From Actinomycetota bacterium (GTDB taxonomy: Bacteria > Actinomycetota > Actinomycetes > Actinomycetales > Microbacteriaceae), in the NCBI GenBank assembly GCA_009702405.1, contig WLIC01000014.1, positions 1-8,528 of the forward strand: a stretch of 8,528 bases of DNA, read 5' to 3'. How positions within the stretch are numbered: the stretch's first letter is position 1; every line of letters starts with the position of its first letter. The position numbers were made by a program, and so were the translations under genes. Under the pieces are notes generated by a model that made no database searches, was not told the origin of the DNA, and saw only the letters and a list, made by a program, of their open reading frames with translations. This document shows, piece after piece, positions 7,101 to 8,528 of the stretch.

Positions 7101-8528
7101 ATGACATTCTCGCCGACTCCAGCCAGTTCATCCGCAATGACACCCAACCCAGAACTTATTGAGAGGGTGCGCGAGCAAGTTGATCTTGACTTCTCACAAC
7201 GTGTTGCCACTCTTGGCAAACTGGTACGCATACCAGGTATCGCCTGGGAAGCATTCGATGACAACGACCTTGAGCGAAGTGCTGAAGCAGTAGCTCAGAT
7301 CTTTAGAGACTCGGGGGTATTCCCTGAGGTAGAGATCAAGCGAGCTGTTGTCGATGGGATTCCTGGTGCTCCAGCGATTCTGGCTTCGAGACCTGCCAAG
7401 AATGGTAAGCCTCATATCTTGCTTTATGCTCACCACGATGTTCAACCTCCTGGGGATGAAAAAGAGTGGTTGACCCCAGCTTTTGAGCCAACTGCCAAGG
7501 ATGGCCGTATTTACGGAAGAGGAGCAGCTGACGATAAAGCTGGTGTTATTGCCCATTTGGCTGCCATCGAAACCCTTAAAGCCATTGCAGGAGATGATTT
7601 TGACCTAGGTATCTCGATCTTCATCGAAGGTGAAGAAGAGGCTGGATCTAGGACTTTTAGGGCATTTTTGGACGAAAACAAGGCTAAATTAGCTGCCGAT
7701 GTCATCATTGTGGCCGATTCCATGAACTGGTCACCGGAGGTTCCAGCCCTGACCGTGAGCCTCAGAGGCGTAGTTGCTATAGATTTCAAAATTAGAACAA
7801 TGGAACATGCCGTTCACTCAGGCATGTTCGGTGGAGCTATCCCGGATGCCATGATTCCAATGGTCAAAGTTCTGAATTCTTTGCACGACGACAAGGGAAA
7901 TGTCGCAATTCAGGGCCTAAAAACCTATAAATTCGAGGATTTGCCATACACCGAGGCCAATTTGCGTTCAGATAGCAGTCTTTTGCCTCAGGTTAGCCAA
8001 ATTGGTGAAGGTGGCCTCATGGACCGTCTGTGGGGCAAGCCTTCTCTGACTGTTATCGGTATTGACTACCCGTCAGTCGCGATGGCATCCAACACTCTTC
8101 TGCCTAGCGTTTCAGCCGCAGTAAGCCTAAGAATCGCCCCAGGACAGGACCCACAAGAGGCTTTAGAGCTCCTAAAAGCTCATATTCTTGCCAATGTTCC
8201 TTTTGGAGCGGTGGTTGAGTTCGGTCAATCTGAAACTGGCAAGCCTTTCATGTCTGATGCGAGTGGTTGGGCTCAGAACATGGCTAAACAGAGCCTAGAA
8301 GCCGCTTTTGGTAACCCAACTGTCGACATCGGCATCGGTGGATCTATCCCTTTTATCGCCGATTTGACCGAAGTGTTCCCAGCAGCTCAGATTCTCGTAA
8401 CAGGCGTTGAAGACGCTGATTCTAGGGCTCACAGCCCTAACGAGTCAGTCCATTTGGTTGGTTTGAAGAACGCCATGGTGGCCGAAGCTTTATTCCTGCT
8501 AAGTGGCAATGAATTGCAGTCCGAGTAG
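7101..8528 (+). CDS. M20 family metallopeptidase (dipeptidase)
   Basis: A cytoplasmic two-metal dipeptidase of the M20 carnosinase-like branch; it cuts short peptides to free amino acids, and the exact specificity is unknown. The metal site is complete: H111 (in YAHHDVQPPG), bridging D144 (in GRGAADDKAG), E179 as catalytic base and E180 as ligand (in EGEEEAGS), D206 (in VADS), and H444 (in AHSPNES). The dimerisation or lid domain (about 218-345) carries HSGMFGG (239-245), and GIGGSIPF (411-418) forms part of the substrate pocket. The length of 475 residues is normal and the gene ends at the TAG at 8526-8528. No Shine-Dalgarno precedes the ATG at 7101; a -10-like TAGATT ends six bases before it, so a leaderless message is plausible. 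An internal ATG at 7137 would trim a poorly conserved 12-residue Ser/Pro-rich head and also lacks a clear ribosome site. Confidence 0.94.
   Translation: MTFSPTPASSSAMTPNPELIERVREQVDLDFSQRVATLGKLVRIPGIAWEAFDDNDLERSAEAVAQIFRDSGVFPEVEIKRAVVDGIPGAPAILASRPAKNGKPHILLYAHHDVQPPGDEKEWLTPAFEPTAKDGRIYGRGAADDKAGVIAHLAAIETLKAIAGDDFDLGISIFIEGEEEAGSRTFRAFLDENKAKLAADVIIVADSMNWSPEVPALTVSLRGVVAIDFKIRTMEHAVHSGMFGGAIPDAMIPMVKVLNSLHDDKGNVAIQGLKTYKFEDLPYTEANLRSDSSLLPQVSQIGEGGLMDRLWGKPSLTVIGIDYPSVAMASNTLLPSVSAAVSLRIAPGQDPQEALELLKAHILANVPFGAVVEFGQSETGKPFMSDASGWAQNMAKQSLEAAFGNPTVDIGIGGSIPFIADLTEVFPAAQILVTGVEDADSRAHSPNESVHLVGLKNAMVAEALFLLSGNELQSE

Noticed and set aside
7194..7556. Minus-strand open frame of 120 codons inside the dipeptidase gene
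   Set aside because: It is antisense to the metal-binding motifs of the M20 protein, and its composition is not protein-like.
1..8528. Mobile elements, CRISPR arrays, tRNA or rRNA genes, defence or secretion systems
   Set aside because: I looked for them on both strands and saw no transposase, integrase, spaced direct repeats or RNA gene signatures; six housekeeping or metabolic genes account for nearly all of the sequence.

Overview
The window is an ordinary, gene-dense chromosomal segment, probably from an actinobacterium. The evidence is the actinobacterial type of B12-dependent ribonucleotide reductase (NrdJ) and a DUF3043 membrane protein, a family I know only from Actinobacteria. The base composition looks moderate (below or near half G+C by eye), which is low for the phylum and would suit a small-genome aquatic Microbacteriaceae-like lineage. 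That placement is inference.

Layout, left to right. Positions 1-72 are the end of a leader with a small palindrome. Positions 73-2916 (+) encode NrdJ, closed by a clear intrinsic terminator. Positions 3009-4013 (+) encode the class 2, quinone-dependent dihydroorotate dehydrogenase PyrD. Its stop codon overlaps that of a convergent gene. On the minus strand, in transcription order, lie a DUF3043 membrane protein (7057-6509), a PLP-dependent group II amino acid decarboxylase (6431-5043) and an aldo/keto reductase (5011-4010). The last two are 31 bp apart and look like an operon. Positions 7101-8528 (+) encode a complete M20-family metallodipeptidase, divergent from the DUF3043 gene across a 43-bp gap. 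All six genes are intact and together fill nearly the whole window.

How they relate. NrdJ (deoxyribonucleotides) and PyrD (pyrimidine synthesis) both serve nucleotide supply, but a terminator separates them. The decarboxylase and aldo/keto reductase may act on one amino-acid-derived substrate, which the sequence does not identify. The dipeptidase would release free amino acids in the cytoplasm.

I did not find a new multi-gene system, mobile element, CRISPR array or RNA gene. The points most worth a second look are a strong hairpin with a T-rich tail inside the 3' end of pyrD, placed to terminate the opposing aldo/keto reductase transcript; the decarboxylase/reductase pair of unknown substrate; and the short divergent promoter region in front of an apparently leaderless dipeptidase gene.
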